From: an uncultured Clostridia bacterium | Lineage (GTDB): Bacteria > Bacillota > Clostridia > Christensenellales > Borkfalkiaceae | Assembly (NCBI GenBank): GCA_947174975.1 | Contig: CAMWLA010000058.1 | Span: forward strand, 1-7,731 | Reading direction: 5' to 3' | DNA: 7,731 bases | Part shown: one piece after another, positions 6,848 through 7,731 of the stretch | Numbering within the stretch: the stretch's first letter is position 1 | How the letters are laid out: every line of letters starts with the position of its first letter | Position numbers and translations under genes: made by a program | Notes under the pieces: generated by a model | Database searches by the model: none | The model's input: only the letters and a program-made list of their open reading frames with translations | Told to the model about the DNA's origin: nothing

Positions 6848-7591
6848 ATGAAGTACTTAAGAAAAATGGTTGCGTTACTTATAGGCGTTGCTTTTTTTGC
6901 CGCACTGATAATTTGTGTGGGGCGCATTTTTGCTGTTAAAAATATTAATATAAATGTAATAACTTACGAGGAAGACAGCTCGGAAAGTTACGGCAAAGCA
7001 AAAGAAGCTTTAAGTGTTTATAAGGGTGAAAGCTTGCTGTTTTTAAGCGAGGACGATATAGCGAAAGCGGTTGCCGGAAGCAATTACGTGATAGCGTCTT
7101 GCGAGAAGAAGTACCCTTGCACAATCAATGTGACCATTAAAGAACGGCTTGAAGTTTTTGCCGTATCCGTTGGTGATCTTTATTCTATGTACGACGGTGA
7201 CGGAGAATTTTTAAGAAGAAGCCGGGAAAATACAAATGATATAGATGAAACTCCGAACGTTGAACTTACCGGAATTGCGATAGAGCAAGTGCAGACTATC
7301 GCGAAGATAGCTACCGTATTTAAAACAAACTTCGGCGGTCTTAGGTCGATAGTTAACAGCATTGAACTTGATTCAAACCCCGATATAGAGGGTTATATCG
7401 ATAAATTAAGGTTTAATCTTCGCTGCGGGCTTGTAATTCAGATTAACGATTATATGCAAGACTATGAAGAAAAGATTTCCGTAGTTTATAAAAAGTTCAA
7501 TTCTTTAAGCGATAGACAAAAGCTAAGCGGCAAAGTAATAGGCGTGGGTAACGATGACGGATTCATTTATGCAGATTATTTGCCTTTATAA
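6848..7591 (+). CDS. ftsQ: Cell division protein FtsQ/DivIB
   Basis: This is a bitopic membrane protein of 247 residues whose family forms the FtsQLB (DivIB-DivIC-FtsL) complex that regulates the FtsW-PBP septal synthase. A short basic N-terminus is followed by one membrane helix (about residues 7-28). A POTRA-like domain (about 28-100) contains VKNININV, YKGESLLFL and the closing strand YPCTINVTIKERLEVFAV. The FtsQ-type beta domain begins near LYSMYDGDGEFLRR (111-124) and runs to a short C-terminus. Sequence conservation in this family is low, so the call rests on architecture, these motifs and its position after murA. The start lies 5 nt after the murA stop with no clear Shine-Dalgarno sequence, suggesting translational coupling. 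It is the last gene before the terminator. Cysteines 85 and 91 lie in the extracytoplasmic POTRA region. Confidence 0.87.
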   Translation: MKYLRKMVALLIGVAFFAALIICVGRIFAVKNININVITYEEDSSESYGKAKEALSVYKGESLLFLSEDDIAKAVAGSNYVIASCEKKYPCTINVTIKERLEVFAVSVGDLYSMYDGDGEFLRRSRENTNDIDETPNVELTGIAIEQVQTIAKIATVFKTNFGGLRSIVNSIELDSNPDIEGYIDKLRFNLRCGLVIQINDYMQDYEEKISVVYKKFNSLSDRQKLSGKVIGVGNDDGFIYADYLPL

Positions 7592-7608
7592 ATCAATATG
7601 TAAAATAT

Positions 7609-7638
7609 AAAAAAGCGGTTCATAGCAACCGCTTTTTT
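7609..7638 (+). terminator. Intrinsic terminator of the cluster
   Basis: AAAAAAGCGGTT (7609-7620) pairs perfectly with AACCGCTTTTTT (7627-7638), giving a 12-bp stem with a 6-nt loop and a terminal run of six T residues. It lies 17 nt after the ftsQ stop. The A-run on the left makes it potentially bidirectional. It marks the end of the dcw transcript before the next promoter. Confidence 0.92.
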
Positions 7639-7649
7639 GTTTGATTTAG

Positions 7650-7678
7650 TTGACTTTATATTAAGTATATTATATAAT
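7650..7678 (+). promoter_or_regulatory. Sigma-A type promoter
   Basis: TTGACT (7650-7655) and TATAAT (7673-7678) are separated by exactly 17 nt. The -35 matches the consensus in 5 of 6 positions and the -10 in 6 of 6. The site lies just downstream of the terminator and points towards the ATG at 7715, with a start point expected near 7685. It probably drives a new transcription unit. Confidence 0.8.
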
Positions 7679-7714
7679 TAAGAAAATGCTATTTTTTTAG
7701 GGCGGCTATAAGTT

Positions 7715-7731
7715 ATGCGCAAAAAAAGCGT
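7715..7731 (+). CDS. Start of an unidentified gene, cut by the window edge
   Basis: An ATG at 7715 opens a frame reading Met-Arg-Lys-Lys-Ser before the window ends. AGGGCGG at 7699-7705, 9 nt upstream, is a possible ribosome-binding site, and a strong promoter stands about 40 nt further upstream. Five codons are too few to identify the product. ftsZ or a sporulation gene often follows in related clusters, but nothing here supports a choice. Confidence 0.4.

Noticed and set aside
7686..7700. Five-codon reading frame (MLFF and stop) before the last gene
   Set aside because: It begins at the expected transcript start, has no ribosome-binding site, and is too short to separate from chance.

Overview
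The window is a dense, co-oriented piece of a division and cell-wall (dcw) cluster. All supported genes lie on the + strand, and the order is: 3' end of a class B penicillin-binding protein (ftsI/spoVD type), murE, mraY, murD, ftsW/spoVE, murA, ftsQ/divIB. The operon ends at a strong intrinsic terminator. A consensus-like sigma-A promoter and the first codons of another gene follow at the right edge.

The order resembles the Clostridia/Bacilli dcw cluster (spoVD-murE-murF-mraY-murD-spoVE-murG-murA-divIB). DNA composition is moderately AT-rich by eye, TGA is used as a stop (murE, mraY), and MurE carries the DNPR motif typical of meso-diaminopimelate-adding enzymes. Together these suggest a member of the Bacillota, most likely a clostridial lineage with mDAP peptidoglycan. 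Species cannot be determined from the sequence alone.

The genes cover successive steps of one pathway. MurA commits UDP-GlcNAc to peptidoglycan. MurD and MurE add D-Glu and the diamino acid to UDP-MurNAc-peptide. MraY transfers the finished phospho-MurNAc-pentapeptide to undecaprenyl phosphate. FtsW polymerises glycan at the septum, the class B PBP crosslinks it, and FtsQ/DivIB belongs to the FtsQLB complex that controls this synthase pair. Two expected members are missing from their usual places: murF between murE and mraY (a 4-nt gap here), and murG between ftsW and murA (an 82-nt gap here).

Spacing is tight everywhere except before murA. ftsW starts inside murD, and several ribosome-binding sites overlap the previous stop codon. 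Two non-coding signals stand out. The 82-nt gap before murA contains a perfect 12-bp inverted repeat whose right arm includes the murA start codon, with two smaller nested hairpins; this is a candidate start-codon-sequestering leader. A perfect 10-bp terminator-like hairpin lies in the first codons of ftsW, and its outer stem matches that of the operon's terminator.

The cluster itself is a known type. The structured murA leader, the ftsW hairpin, the loss of murF and murG, and the PBP lacking a PASTA tail are the points most worth checking. No stretch longer than 300 bases is without a gene. I saw no tRNA, rRNA, CRISPR array or mobile element.
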